Source: Candidatus Zipacnadia bacterium | Lineage (GTDB): Bacteria > Armatimonadota > Zipacnadia > Zipacnadales > UBA5352 | Reading direction: 5' to 3' | Length of the DNA stretch: 37,036 bases | NCBI GenBank assembly: GCA_029821635.1 | Contig: JALGSW010000021.1 | Location: forward strand, 1-37,036 | Shown: positions 8,387 to 16,785 of the stretch, piece after piece | How the letters are laid out: the number at the start of each line of letters is the position of its first letter | Position numbering within the stretch: the stretch's first letter is position 1 | Notes under the pieces: generated by a model | The model's input: only the letters and a program-made list of their open reading frames with translations | Databases searched by the model: none | What the model was told of the DNA's origin: nothing | Made by a program: the position numbers and the translations under genes

Positions 8387-11300
8387 TCAGTGCTCCCGCG
8401 GGTCGAACCACTGGTCCGGGCTTGGTGACAGGTAGGGCGGGATGCCCTCGACCCGGACGCCAACGTCCAACTTCGCCCGCAGGATCAGGTCCAGCATCGT
8501 GCCATCGGGGTTCGCGCCGAGGTCGAACTCCAGCGCTGAGGTCTGCGCGCCCTCACCGGCGTTGGTGCGGAACTCCATCGCCAGCGCCTCGCCGTTGGGG
8601 CCGAGGATCATCCCACCCCAGCGCCCACTGTGCCACGCGCTGAGCGTGAGCGTCCCGCGCGTGACGCCCGGAGGGGCGTACAGCGCCCAGCGCGACGTGC
8701 CCACGCCCCCGAGCGCCACGGACTCGTCGATCTTCACCACGCGCTTGCCCTCGGACGAGTACGCGTCCCAGACCGAGCGCATGTCGTCGGAGATGCGCAC
8801 CGTGTAGACGCCGCGGGGCGCGTCGGCAGGCAGCTCGGCGCTGAACTCGTGGGGGCTGTCCGTGTCGAACTCCTCGGTGGCCAGCACCTCACCATCGGGC
8901 GCGAGCAACTGCATCGTGCCGGTCTCGTCCACGCGTGTCCGGGAGCCGTAGGGGCTGCGCGTGGCGGTGACGGTGAAGGCCTCGTCGCCCTCGCGCAGCA
9001 ACAGGACCTGCTTCACCAGCGGCTCGCGTATCTGCAGGCGTGGCGCGGCGTCCGCGGTGCGCATCAGCTCGACCGCGAGCTGCTCGGGGTCGGCGTGCAG
9101 CGCCAGTTGCCCCCCCGGCAGCGACGGGTCGGCGCGGTCGATCGTTGCCATCAGCGGTGAGGCGAAGAATAGCGACTGCGCGAAGCTCTTGCCGTTGCCA
9201 CCACCACCGTCGCGCAGCACTCCGGTGAAGGCGCGAGCGACCATGTCGAGCAGCTCTGCGTCGCCCGTCTGCTCCGCAACATAGGCGACGGGGCCGACGA
9301 CCAGCATTGTGGTGCCGGCCGAGGCAAGCTGCGGGTTCTGCACGTAGTGCGGCGATGAGGTGTAGTGGAACGCCGAGCGTTCCGGCACGTACATGCTGCG
9401 GACCCAGCGCATCGCCGCCTCCATCGAGGCGAGCACCTGCGGGTCGTCGGTCTCCCGGTGGTAGGCCTGCATGCCGCTGAGCAGGACGCCGATCAGGAAG
9501 GTGACGTTGCCGACCGCGCCGGGATAGCCCGCGGCATGGTCGGCAGGCAGCACGTGGGGCCAGGAGCCGGTGCCGTCGATGTCCTGCTCATCGAGCGCGA
9601 CCTGCAGGATCTTCTTCGCCGCGTCGAGGTAGATGGGATCGCCGGTCGCGCGGTAGATCGCCATGATGGCCGTCAGCGACCAGCCCGCCGAGCGCTCGTG
9701 TGTGCCGAGTTTGTGGAAAGTAGGGGCCATCGCGAACGCGACGTGCTCGCCCAGGCCGATCGCGGTCTCCATCACTCGCGCGTCGCCGGCAAGGTACCAC
9801 CCGTCCATCAGCCCGTCGGCCCAGGTATGCCCGTTCGCGGCCGTGGTGTGGTACGCATAGGGGTAGCTCCAGCCCGGCTTCGCGAGGTGCTGCGACCACT
9901 CGCCGGTGTGCGCTACCGAGTGAAGCTGCATCGCGCCCACGTGCAGCGGGTCAGGGTGAGCATGCACGCAATCCACGTCGGCCATGTGCCGCGCGCCCGC
10001 CAGCGCCAGCCGGAAGTAGTCGCGATTGCCCGTGCGGGCATACTGCATGAACAGCCCGTGCGGGAGATCATACTCGTTGTTGCCCCAGTTCGTACCGCGC
10101 TCGCCCCACCAGTCGCCCCAGTTGAAAAACCCGTACTCGCGCCGGCTCTCCTTGATCTGCAGGTGCTGCTCGAAGCGCTTCGCCACCAGCGCGTCCCAGG
10201 CCTCGAAGACGCCCTCGCGCGGCGGCGCAAGCCCGCCCAGCGCCCCGGTCTGCGCGTAGTACTCGGCGGGCAGCACGGCCACCAGGGGCTCGCGCGTCCG
10301 ACCCGCCACCTGCGCGAGGTCGGGCGCGGCCGCACCGTGGAAGGTCAAGTCCATCCGCGTGGTCTTCGACATCCCCCACTTGAAGCGGTAGTGCCCCTCC
10401 ACGAAGGGGAAGCGCACGTATTCGGGAAGGTCCTCGTAGAAGTCCTCACCCGCCAGCGGTGGCAGGATCTCGACCAGCGCCCGATCGGCCGAGGCGCTGA
10501 GGGCCTTCGGATACTCCTCCCAGAAACGCTCCATCGAGACAGTCACGCCGGTGCCGTCGCCCGCGCGGTAGTCCATCACGCCGCTGGCGCGCAGACCCTC
10601 GCTCTCGGCGCCCGCGAACGAGAGCAGCGCATCATGCTTCTGCATGAGGCGGGCGCCCGGCCCCGGAGCGGCCTCGACCGGCGCCTCTCCCCCATCGCCG
10701 GGCACCAGGAAGCTCGCGTCCGCGCCGCCGGCGGCCAGCGCGACCGGCATCGTCAGCGACTGGATGTCGGTGAACTCGGTCTCGAGGTAGTCGTCGATGT
10801 GCGTCGCCGCGATCTGCACGGTGGGCGACCCGGCGACGAAGGTCAGCCGGACGATCGCGCGCAGGTAGTCCTCACCATCGTCGGCGACGTACGGGCCCTC
10901 GATGCGCACGGTAGTCGCCAGCGGTCCCTGCTTCTCAACGCGCACGTCATCGGGCGCGCCGCCCGCGAGCCGGTAGCTCTTCCCGCCCTCGCGCACGACA
11001 ACGATGCCGTCGGGAAGCGCGGCGACCGGCTTCCCGTCGAGCGACACCTGGTCGAGGATCGTGAAGCGCTCCCGGCTGATGGTCGCCTGCAGCGGGCCTG
11101 TGCCGACCTCCAGCGCCCCATCCCCATCGGTCACGCTGACCGGATCGGCGATCTCGCTCCTGCGCACCTCGCTGCCGAACTCGACAGCGAAGTCCGCGCT
11201 CTGCCCGGCCTGCAGGTCAACGAGCGCGTCGATCAGCGCCCAGCGGATCGAGCCGTCCGGCCACCACGACGTCACGGTCGCCTGCGCGGGAACTTCGGCG

Positions 11301-12208
11301 TCGGCGGGGCCCAGCACGCGGATCATCGCCGGATCGGAGATCGCGCCGCGCTCGAAGGGCACGCCGAAGCCGACCAACTCGCTATTGCGCGACACGCCCG
11401 CCTCCTCGAGCAAGTTCACGGTTACCCGGCTGCGCTGCACGGACGCCCCGGCGTCCGCCGAGCGCGCCTCGGATGCGAAGGGCACGGGCGGCATCGGCCT
11501 GCGCTCGGGCAGCTCGCGCTGACCGGGCGCGGGCTCGACCTCCTCGCGCAGCAGGCCCTTGAAGCTGAGCCGGTCGGCGCTGGGGAGCTCCGGCTTCGTG
11601 CGTCCTTCGTTGACAGCTACGCTCGCGGGCAGCCAGTCGCAGCTGTCGCCGCCGCCCGGGCCCTGGACCAGTGTGCGCAGGCGGACCTGAGCCTGTCCAT
11701 CGGCGGTGAAGAGCTTGATGTCATCGGCGATCCACACGACGTTGCCTCGCACCACGCCGCGAGGAAGCGACGCGCCGGTGGCGTAGACCGCGCGGTTGTT
11801 CACCGCTGCGCTGGTGCGCGAGCCGCTGGTGGAGTACTGCACGTCGGTCCCGATCACCTCGGGCTTGTCCCGCCGGCCGCTGCGGGGGTTGTTGTCGGCA
11901 TCGAGATAGAGCAGCGCCGAGGTCCCGGCGCGCGGGAACTCGCGGTCAAACTCCAGCGCCCAGACGTAGCGATCCTCGGCGACGTGCGCCATGTGCACGC
12001 GCAGGACGACCGGAACGGTCGCGTCCTCGCGAGCCGGCCGCTCAACGACCACGCGCAGGTCGTCGGCGAGGTCGGGCGTCGCGCCCAGCAATTCGACTAC
12101 GTCCGCCGGAATGTCCAGCGGCTCCTGGGCGCAGGCGGTCCCCGCCACCTGAAGAGCAAGCGCGACGGCCAGACTGAGCAGACACACGTGATGGCGCGAG
12201 TTGGGCAT
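8387..12208 (-). CDS. Secreted exo-rhamnogalacturonan lyase-like protein (PcRGLX/YetA type)
   Basis: A 1273-residue exported protein. It starts at 12208 (MPNSRHHVCLLSLAVALALQVAGTACAQ, a clear signal peptide) with GGGAG nine bases before the ATG; the frame is open upstream but looks non-coding. Residues about 30-200 form a beta-rich module (ALLYLDADNNPRSGR, GTDVQYSTSG) resembling a sugar-binding or DOMON-like domain. From about 265 there is the RIFT-barrel start of the PcRGLX/YetA family: GFGVPFERGAISDP, VTSWWPDGSIRWALIDA. A beta-sandwich follows with RFWEEYPKAL and FKWGMSKTTRMDLTFHG. An alpha/alpha toroid comes next (NWGDWWGERGTNWGNNEYD, then DVDCVHAHPDPLHVG, about 680-1020), and last a beta-rich C-terminal region. 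Family members cleave rhamnogalacturonan or related acidic glycans from the chain end by beta-elimination. The family call rests on motif memory; the exact substrate is open. Confidence 0.8.
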   Translation of the reverse strand: MPNSRHHVCLLSLAVALALQVAGTACAQEPLDIPADVVELLGATPDLADDLRVVVERPAREDATVPVVLRVHMAHVAEDRYVWALEFDREFPRAGTSALLYLDADNNPRSGRRDKPEVIGTDVQYSTSGSRTSAAVNNRAVYATGASLPRGVVRGNVVWIADDIKLFTADGQAQVRLRTLVQGPGGGDSCDWLPASVAVNEGRTKPELPSADRLSFKGLLREEVEPAPGQRELPERRPMPPVPFASEARSADAGASVQRSRVTVNLLEEAGVSRNSELVGFGVPFERGAISDPAMIRVLGPADAEVPAQATVTSWWPDGSIRWALIDALVDLQAGQSADFAVEFGSEVRRSEIADPVSVTDGDGALEVGTGPLQATISRERFTILDQVSLDGKPVAALPDGIVVVREGGKSYRLAGGAPDDVRVEKQGPLATTVRIEGPYVADDGEDYLRAIVRLTFVAGSPTVQIAATHIDDYLETEFTDIQSLTMPVALAAGGADASFLVPGDGGEAPVEAAPGPGARLMQKHDALLSFAGAESEGLRASGVMDYRAGDGTGVTVSMERFWEEYPKALSASADRALVEILPPLAGEDFYEDLPEYVRFPFVEGHYRFKWGMSKTTRMDLTFHGAAAPDLAQVAGRTREPLVAVLPAEYYAQTGALGGLAPPREGVFEAWDALVAKRFEQHLQIKESRREYGFFNWGDWWGERGTNWGNNEYDLPHGLFMQYARTGNRDYFRLALAGARHMADVDCVHAHPDPLHVGAMQLHSVAHTGEWSQHLAKPGWSYPYAYHTTAANGHTWADGLMDGWYLAGDARVMETAIGLGEHVAFAMAPTFHKLGTHERSAGWSLTAIMAIYRATGDPIYLDAAKKILQVALDEQDIDGTGSWPHVLPADHAAGYPGAVGNVTFLIGVLLSGMQAYHRETDDPQVLASMEAAMRWVRSMYVPERSAFHYTSSPHYVQNPQLASAGTTMLVVGPVAYVAEQTGDAELLDMVARAFTGVLRDGGGGNGKSFAQSLFFASPLMATIDRADPSLPGGQLALHADPEQLAVELMRTADAAPRLQIREPLVKQVLLLREGDEAFTVTATRSPYGSRTRVDETGTMQLLAPDGEVLATEEFDTDSPHEFSAELPADAPRGVYTVRISDDMRSVWDAYSSEGKRVVKIDESVALGGVGTSRWALYAPPGVTRGTLTLSAWHSGRWGGMILGPNGEALAMEFRTNAGEGAQTSALEFDLGANPDGTMLDLILRAKLDVGVRVEGIPPYLSPSPDQWFDPREH

Positions 12209-12383
12209 GATAGCACGCTCCCGGAGTGAGACCTGTCGCATGACGTCGGGCGTGGAGAGATGCTGTGTTTCTCGTCGGAGACGTTCGCCGCCGGGCGGGT
12301 GTTCGACCTCCTCCGGACGGCACGGCGGCCGCCGGGGGGCGCCTTTACGCACAACTCCTGACATGCGATTGCGTGTCGTTTGC

Positions 12384-12545
12384 CGTACGGAGGGGCCGCC
12401 TGAGCCGCCCGAGTCGTTTGCGGGCGGCGAAGTCGGCCCGGCCGTTTGCCGTCCGGGTGGACGAGAGGCGACGGTCTACGCTGCACCGCGGGCCGACTTC
12501 GGCGCTCATAGACAACATTCGCGCCTTAGGCGGCCCCTCCGTACG
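12384..12545. repeat. Long imperfect inverted repeat (two 57-base arms)
   Basis: Left arm 12384-12440 and right arm 12489-12545 are mirror copies. An 18-base outer block CGTACGGAGGGGCCGCCT (12384-12401) is matched exactly by 12528-12545, and a 13-base inner block CGAAGTCGGCCCG (12428-12440) exactly by 12489-12501. Both arms have exactly 26 bases between the blocks, with about half of those also matching, and the centre is a 48-base spacer. This is far beyond chance and fits a decayed small inverted-repeat element or a large RNA or operator structure. No flanking target duplication is obvious. Confidence 0.7.
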
Positions 12546-12592
12546 ACATCGCGCCGCTCGCGGCAGCGCCGCAACATGTGAGTAAAGGTAAG

Positions 12593-12610
12593 GCCGCCGG
12601 GAGGGGCGGC
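12593..12610 (-). terminator. Candidate terminator hairpin after the hydrogenase operon
   Basis: GCCGCC (12593-12598) and GGCGGC (12605-12610) form a six-base GC stem with a six-base loop, 20 bases past the stop of the hydrogenase large subunit. In the direction of transcription the stem is followed by CTTACCTTTACT, T-rich but not a continuous run. The position is good; the tail is weak. Confidence 0.35.
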
Positions 12611-12629
12611 AGTCGCAGCGTGGGGCGCC

Positions 12630-13904
12630 TCAGTGCGTCGAGCAGGAGATGCACGGATCGTACGCGCGCACGAGCATCTCCAGCAGGTGCTGGATGCGGT
12701 CGGGGCTCTCATCGATGATGGTGGGCGTGAACTCCAGCATGTCCCGGTTGAGATTGCCCAGGTTCTGCCCCGTCGGGATGACGTGGTTCGCCGAGACGCA
12801 CTTGCCCTCATCGTCATACTCGTACTCGTGGAAGAGGATCCCGCGCGGCGCTTCGACCGCCGCCACCCCCAGGCCCGCGCGCGCCTCCACCGGTGCCTGC
12901 TGCTCCTCGGCGTGGGTGCCGGTCTGCGTCAACTCGTCGATCAGCTCGATGGCGTCGTGTGCGCAGTGGATGCACTCGATGAGCTGCGCGACCGTGATGG
13001 CGTAGGGCCGGTGCACCGGCGGCTGCATGCCCAGGCGCTCCGCGGCCTCGCGTGCCGACGGGTGAAGTTGCTCGTAGTTGTTGTTGAGCCGCGCAAGCGC
13101 CCCGACCATGTATTCCGGGCGGTTCCACCGCGTGAACTTGGCCGTCGAGTGCTCCACCACACGCTCGTGGATCGCCTCGCGGTACTCTGACACGGGCATC
13201 CGATCGCCCTCGCTCGACATCAGCTCGCCGGAGTAGAACGCGTAGCGGTCCGGGTGCGTGAGCGAGACGTACTCGGTCTCGCGCTCGAAGTCCGGAAGCT
13301 CGAGCGTCGAGAACAGCTCGACGGTGGCGTCGAGGTCGCCCAGGATGGCGACCAGGCGCGCGCGCATCTCCTGCATCTGCGCGGGGTCGTGCAGGAAGCT
13401 GAAGCCGCCGACGGTCATCGCGACCGGGTGCGTGTGCCGGCCCGCCACCATCGCGGCGAGGTCGTAGCCGATCTGCTTGAGGCGCATGGCGCGGCGCACG
13501 ATCTCGGGCGCGCTGTTGATCAGCGGCATGACGCTCGGGAGGCCCAGCAGGTCGGGGGCCGCGAGGAAGTAGATGTGCAGCAGGTGGCTGGAGAGCACCT
13601 CACCGTGGAATGCCAGCCGCCGGAGCAGGTCGGTCTGCGGGGAGATCTCGACGCCCAGCGCCGCCTCCGTCGCCTGGAGCGCGGCGCACTTGTGGCTGAC
13701 CGCGCAGATGCCACAGATGCGCGAGGCGATGTGCACGACCTCACCGTAGCTCTGCCCGCGCACGATGGCCTCGAAGAAGCGTGGCGCCTCCACCACCGAG
13801 AAGCGGACCTCCTTGAGCATCCGGTCCTCGATCCGCGCCACCACGTCGCCATGCCCCTCGACGCGCGTGATGTGATGCACATGGATGTTGGCATCAGTCG
13901 TCAT
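12630..13904 (-). CDS. hydA: [NiFe] hydrogenase large (alpha) subunit, group 3b-like
   Basis: A 424-residue catalytic subunit of a cytoplasmic bidirectional [NiFe] hydrogenase. The Ni-Fe site ligands are present at both ends: N-terminal L1 motif RICGICAVSH (Cys64, Cys67) and C-terminal L2 motif DPCISCSTH (Cys418, Cys421). Other family marks are ITRVEGHGD at the start and ESPDRIQHLLEMLVRAYDPC at the end. The protein stops exactly at the L2 His, so the C-terminal peptide normally removed by a maturation protease is absent. The ATG at 13904 has AGGAGG nine bases upstream and overlaps the small-subunit gene by 11 bases; the longer open frame is not used. It is the last gene of the operon, matching the hydBGDA order of Pyrococcus furiosus sulfhydrogenase I. 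No hyp maturation genes lie in the window. The symbol is by analogy to that system. Confidence 0.93.
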   Translation of the reverse strand: MTTDANIHVHHITRVEGHGDVVARIEDRMLKEVRFSVVEAPRFFEAIVRGQSYGEVVHIASRICGICAVSHKCAALQATEAALGVEISPQTDLLRRLAFHGEVLSSHLLHIYFLAAPDLLGLPSVMPLINSAPEIVRRAMRLKQIGYDLAAMVAGRHTHPVAMTVGGFSFLHDPAQMQEMRARLVAILGDLDATVELFSTLELPDFERETEYVSLTHPDRYAFYSGELMSSEGDRMPVSEYREAIHERVVEHSTAKFTRWNRPEYMVGALARLNNNYEQLHPSAREAAERLGMQPPVHRPYAITVAQLIECIHCAHDAIELIDELTQTGTHAEEQQAPVEARAGLGVAAVEAPRGILFHEYEYDDEGKCVSANHVIPTGQNLGNLNRDMLEFTPTIIDESPDRIQHLLEMLVRAYDPCISCSTH

Positions 13905-14727
13905 CGGGCTGCGCCTCCTCCATCCGCAACTCCGGCCAGTTGTTGTAGATGCGCAGCTTCGCCGCGATCTCATCCTCCGTGAGGGAGTGCCGCTCGACCA
14001 CCATGCGCATGATCGAGTGCGCCTCCTCGCGCGTGAGGGCCTTGAGCATCGCGGGCAGGTTCGCCGAGTCCATCAGCCCGCGGCAGCCCTGGCAGGCGTG
14101 GCCGAAGGAGGTGCAGATCGCGTTGCAGCCGCAGCGCGTCACCGGTCCGAGGCAGACTTCGCCCTTCTCATACACGCAGACGTAGTCGTTGAGCTTGCAC
14201 TCGACGCAGACCGGCTGGTTGGGCGGCTCGTAGTGCTGACCGGTGAGCATGCAGCTCACTACGGTGACGAACTCGGGCAGCGAGACCGGGCAGCCGAAGG
14301 TCTGGTAGTCCACGTCCACCACCGCGGAGATCGGCCGCGAGGGGATGGTGCTGATCCCCCCGGCGTCATCTCCGTAGACGACGCCGAGCACCTCGTCCAT
14401 CGACCACTGGTTCTTCAGTTCGTTGTGACAGCCGCCGGAGGCGCAGCTTCCGAGCGTCACAAGCACCTCGGCCTGTTTCCGGATGGCCCTGATGCGCTCG
14501 ATGTCCTCCTCGGTGGTGATCGAGCCCTCGCAGAACGCGATGTCGTACTCGCTGGATGTCTCGGTCATCGCCTCCCGCCAGGTGACCACGTCCACGTGCC
14601 CGAGGATCTCCAGCAGCTTCTCCTCGAGCTGCAGCACCGAGAGCTGGCAGCCCTCGCAGCAGGCGAAGTCGAAGAAAGCGACCTGCGGCTTGTGTCCGAA
14701 GCGTGGGATCGGCGCCTCCTGTGGCAT
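13894..14727 (-). CDS. hydD: [NiFe] hydrogenase small (delta) subunit
   Basis: A 277-residue electron-transfer subunit that partners the NiFe large subunit. Near the N-terminus FFDFACCEGCQLSV (Cys24, Cys27) opens the proximal [4Fe-4S] site, continued by LGSCASGGC and TFGCPVSLPEF. The C-terminal half carries the additional clusters: CVECKLNDYVC, GEVCLGPVTRCGCNAICTSFGHACQGCRG. There is no twin-arginine signal, so it is cytoplasmic, as expected for group 3. The ATG at 14727 is chosen because GAGGGAG lies just upstream; an in-frame ATG at 14811, overlapping the gamma gene, has no good binding site. The gene lies between the gamma and alpha genes and overlaps the latter by 11 bases. The symbol is assigned by gene order and homology to the Pyrococcus enzyme. 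Confidence 0.92.
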   Translation of the reverse strand: MPQEAPIPRFGHKPQVAFFDFACCEGCQLSVLQLEEKLLEILGHVDVVTWREAMTETSSEYDIAFCEGSITTEEDIERIRAIRKQAEVLVTLGSCASGGCHNELKNQWSMDEVLGVVYGDDAGGISTIPSRPISAVVDVDYQTFGCPVSLPEFVTVVSCMLTGQHYEPPNQPVCVECKLNDYVCVYEKGEVCLGPVTRCGCNAICTSFGHACQGCRGLMDSANLPAMLKALTREEAHSIMRMVVERHSLTEDEIAAKLRIYNNWPELRMEEAQPDDD

Positions 14728-14797
14728 CGCTGCTCCCTCACCTTCCAGACCCGCATGTCCTGCGTCGCACGCTGCGTACGTCGCGTCGTCGCTGCCG

Positions 14798-15685
14798 TTA
14801 CTGCCTCTCATCCTCGGGCGCCCAGACCTCGATGGCCTCAGAGCGCCCGATGAGCTGCGTATATCGGAATACGGGGCCGTCCTGGCAGACGTAGAGATCG
14901 TTGAGCTGGCAGTGGCCGCACTTGCCCATCCCGCACTTGAAGCGGCGCTCCAGGGAGAAGAGGATGTCGTCTTCGGCCATCCCCTTGGCGAGCAACTCGG
15001 CCGCGACGTAGCGGTACATGACCGGCGGTCCGACCACCGAGGCGGTTGTCCGCGTCGGATCGATCTCGACCTCGTCGCGCAGCGGCACGGTCGCCACGCC
15101 GGTGCGGCCTGTCCAACCCTCGTCGGCCTCGTCAACGGTGTAGAGCGTCTCGAAGTCCTCGCGGGCGTCCCAGTTGGCGAGATCGTCCTTGAACAGCCGC
15201 TCGGAGGGCTTGCGCGCGCCGTAAACGAGGATCATGCGCCCGAACTCCGCGCGCCTGTCGGCCACGTAGTTGATGAGCGAGCGCAGCGGCGCGAGGCCGA
15301 TGCCGCCGGCGATGCACAGCACATCGCGGCCGCGCAGGTCCTCGAGCGGGAAGCCCTTGCCGTAGGGGCCACGGATGCCGACGAAGTCGCCGGGGCGCAG
15401 CTCATGCATCGCCTCGGAGAGGTTGCCCACGGCCGCGACGCACAGCTCGAAGCTCTCGGTGCGAGTGGGCGATGAGCAGAACGAGATCGGCGCCTCGCCG
15501 TAGCCGGGCAGGGAGATCTGCAGGAACTGCCCCGGCTGGTGTTCGAGCATCTCGCCGGATGCCCGCTGCAGGCGCAGCATCACCATCATCTCGCTGAGCC
15601 GCTGCTTGGCGATGACGCGCGCCAGTTCGGGCTGGTAGAAGCGCGTGATGTCCTCGGTAACGTCGACACTGTCGGCCTCTCGCAT
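14798..15685 (-). CDS. hydG: Hydrogenase gamma subunit: FAD/NAD(P)-binding oxidoreductase with [2Fe-2S] cluster
   Basis: A 295-residue ferredoxin-reductase-type subunit that passes electrons between the hydrogenase core and NAD(P)H. Residues about 1-110 form the FAD-binding barrel (GQFLQISLPGYGEAPISFCSS). The nucleotide-binding Rossmann half begins with DVLCIAGGIGLAPLRSLI and includes ILVYGARKPSERLFKDDL and ASVVGPPVMYRYV. A C-terminal [2Fe-2S] motif has Cys at 251, 256, 259 and 267 (CGMGKCGHCQLNDLYVC). This is the PyrK/HydG/AsrB-type layout. The ATG at 15685 follows the beta-subunit stop by two bases, with GGGAGG eight bases upstream. In Pyrococcus the homologous enzyme uses NADP(H) and can also reduce sulfur or polysulfide. 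The preferred cofactor here cannot be read from the sequence. Confidence 0.92.
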   Translation of the reverse strand: MREADSVDVTEDITRFYQPELARVIAKQRLSEMMVMLRLQRASGEMLEHQPGQFLQISLPGYGEAPISFCSSPTRTESFELCVAAVGNLSEAMHELRPGDFVGIRGPYGKGFPLEDLRGRDVLCIAGGIGLAPLRSLINYVADRRAEFGRMILVYGARKPSERLFKDDLANWDAREDFETLYTVDEADEGWTGRTGVATVPLRDEVEIDPTRTTASVVGPPVMYRYVAAELLAKGMAEDDILFSLERRFKCGMGKCGHCQLNDLYVCQDGPVFRYTQLIGRSEAIEVWAPEDERQ

Positions 15686-15687
15686 GA

Positions 15688-16731
15688 CTAGACCCTCCCA
15701 CGCGCGCGGGCAATGACCTCATTGCTGACGTCCACGATGTTGATGTCGGCGGTGCAGGCGCGGGAGCAGCGGCCGCAGCCGGTGCAGTAGGGCCTGCCGA
15801 AGGTGCGGTAGAGGTAGAGGAACTTGCGATGCCACCGGTGCCGCACACGCTGCCAGCGGATGCGGCGGAAGTTGTGCCCGCCGGCCACCAGCGCGAACTC
15901 CTGGAGCTGGCACGAGTCCCAGGTGCGGACGCGCTGCCCGCCCGTCAGGCCGAGGTCGAACTCATCGTTGATGTCGAAGCAGAAGCAGGTCGGGCAGGTG
16001 GTGTTGCAGGAGCCGCAGGAGTAGCAGCGGCCCGCGATCTCCCGCCACAGCTCGCCCAGCTCCTGCGTCTCGAGAATCTCGGCGAACTCCTCGGGCGATG
16101 CATCGATCGACGCTGAGAGCCGGTTGCCCTTGTCGCGCCGGAATGCCTGCGCCTGCGAGCGATCCTCGTCCTCGGCGTCCTCGACGTCGGAGAGGCGCAG
16201 CATCTCCTCGCCCGCCTCGGTGAGCACCTCGACGAGGTAGCCGCGCGCGATCGGCGTCAGGAACAGGTCGGCGCCCTCGCGGCTGTTGCAGGTGTTCATC
16301 GCGAAGCAGAAGCAGTACTCGTCGGGCAGACAGTCCACGCCGATGACGCGGGCGCGGGCGCGCGCGGCGGGCCAGCAGGCCTCGGCGGGCTCCCGGGCGT
16401 AGGCGTCATCGAGCATGCTCAGCCCCGCGAGGTCGCAGGGATGGACGCCCACGAGAGTGAAGGGCGTCGCCTCCTGCACCGCGGTGATCGTGGGCGGCTC
16501 ACTCAGCTCGAACTCGAACAGCGGCTGGCGGGGCGGGAAGAACGCCTTCTTCGGGGGGATCGTCGTCGTGGTGTACTCCAGCACCAACTCGTCCGCCGAG
16601 CTCAGCCACTCGAACTTCACGAAGCCCGGCTGCACCCGCCGGTCGCGCGGACCCATGACGGGCCCCTCAGCGATCAGACGCCCCATGAAGCGATCCATCG
16701 CGTAAGGGGTCATGAGCAGTTCCGCTGCCAT
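15688..16731 (-). CDS. hydB: Hydrogenase beta subunit: iron-sulfur protein (HydB/AsrA-like)
   Basis: A 347-residue protein with two [4Fe-4S] cluster motifs, CYSCGSCNTTCP (about 236-246) and CTGCGRCSRACTADIN (about 316-330), which wire electrons between the FAD subunit and the hydrogenase core. The N-terminal half matches the HydB/AsrA family: TIPPKKAFFPP, FTLVGVHPCDLAGLSMLD, DYAREP-like segments and EYCFCFAMNTC. The ATG at 16731 is preferred because GGAGG lies eight bases before it; the in-frame ATG at 16782, three bases after the ferritin-like stop, has no binding site but could start by coupling. It is the second gene of the operon. An anaerobic sulfite reductase (AsrA) reading is less likely because no AsrC is nearby and hydrogenase subunits follow. 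Confidence 0.9.
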   Translation of the reverse strand: MAAELLMTPYAMDRFMGRLIAEGPVMGPRDRRVQPGFVKFEWLSSADELVLEYTTTTIPPKKAFFPPRQPLFEFELSEPPTITAVQEATPFTLVGVHPCDLAGLSMLDDAYAREPAEACWPAARARARVIGVDCLPDEYCFCFAMNTCNSREGADLFLTPIARGYLVEVLTEAGEEMLRLSDVEDAEDEDRSQAQAFRRDKGNRLSASIDASPEEFAEILETQELGELWREIAGRCYSCGSCNTTCPTCFCFDINDEFDLGLTGGQRVRTWDSCQLQEFALVAGGHNFRRIRWQRVRHRWHRKFLYLYRTFGRPYCTGCGRCSRACTADINIVDVSNEVIARARGRV

Positions 16732-16785
16732 GTACCGCACCTCCGGTCGCCGCGCGCGCGCGGCCTGCAACAGCTCGATCATCGC

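Larger units (their letters stand above)
12209..12629. other. Intergenic region with a long inverted repeat; no gene supported
   Basis: About 420 bases between the end of the hydrogenase operon and the start of the lyase-like gene (both on the minus strand). It must contain the lyase promoter. It holds the 162-base imperfect inverted repeat (12384-12545), a GC-rich hairpin just past the hydrogenase stop, and CGTTTGC at 12377, 12415 and 12443. Open frames here lack coding features. Confidence 0.6.

Noticed and set aside
9365-12229. Very long plus-strand open frame (954 codons) opposite the lyase-like gene
   Set aside because: It is rich in Arg, His, Ala, Gln and Asp without any domain and has no binding site; the minus strand encodes a recognisable secreted family over the same bases. 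Antisense shadows of this type are expected in GC-rich genes.
12377-12450. Three CGTTTGC direct repeats (12377, 12415, 12443)
   Set aside because: Spacing is irregular (38 and 28 bases) and two copies fall within or beside the inverted-repeat arm, so they are not convincing as a separate operator array.
14798-16731. Anaerobic sulfite reductase AsrA/AsrB reading of the beta and gamma subunit genes
   Set aside because: The families are related, but no AsrC-type siroheme subunit is nearby and both NiFe hydrogenase core subunits follow in the hydBGDA order.
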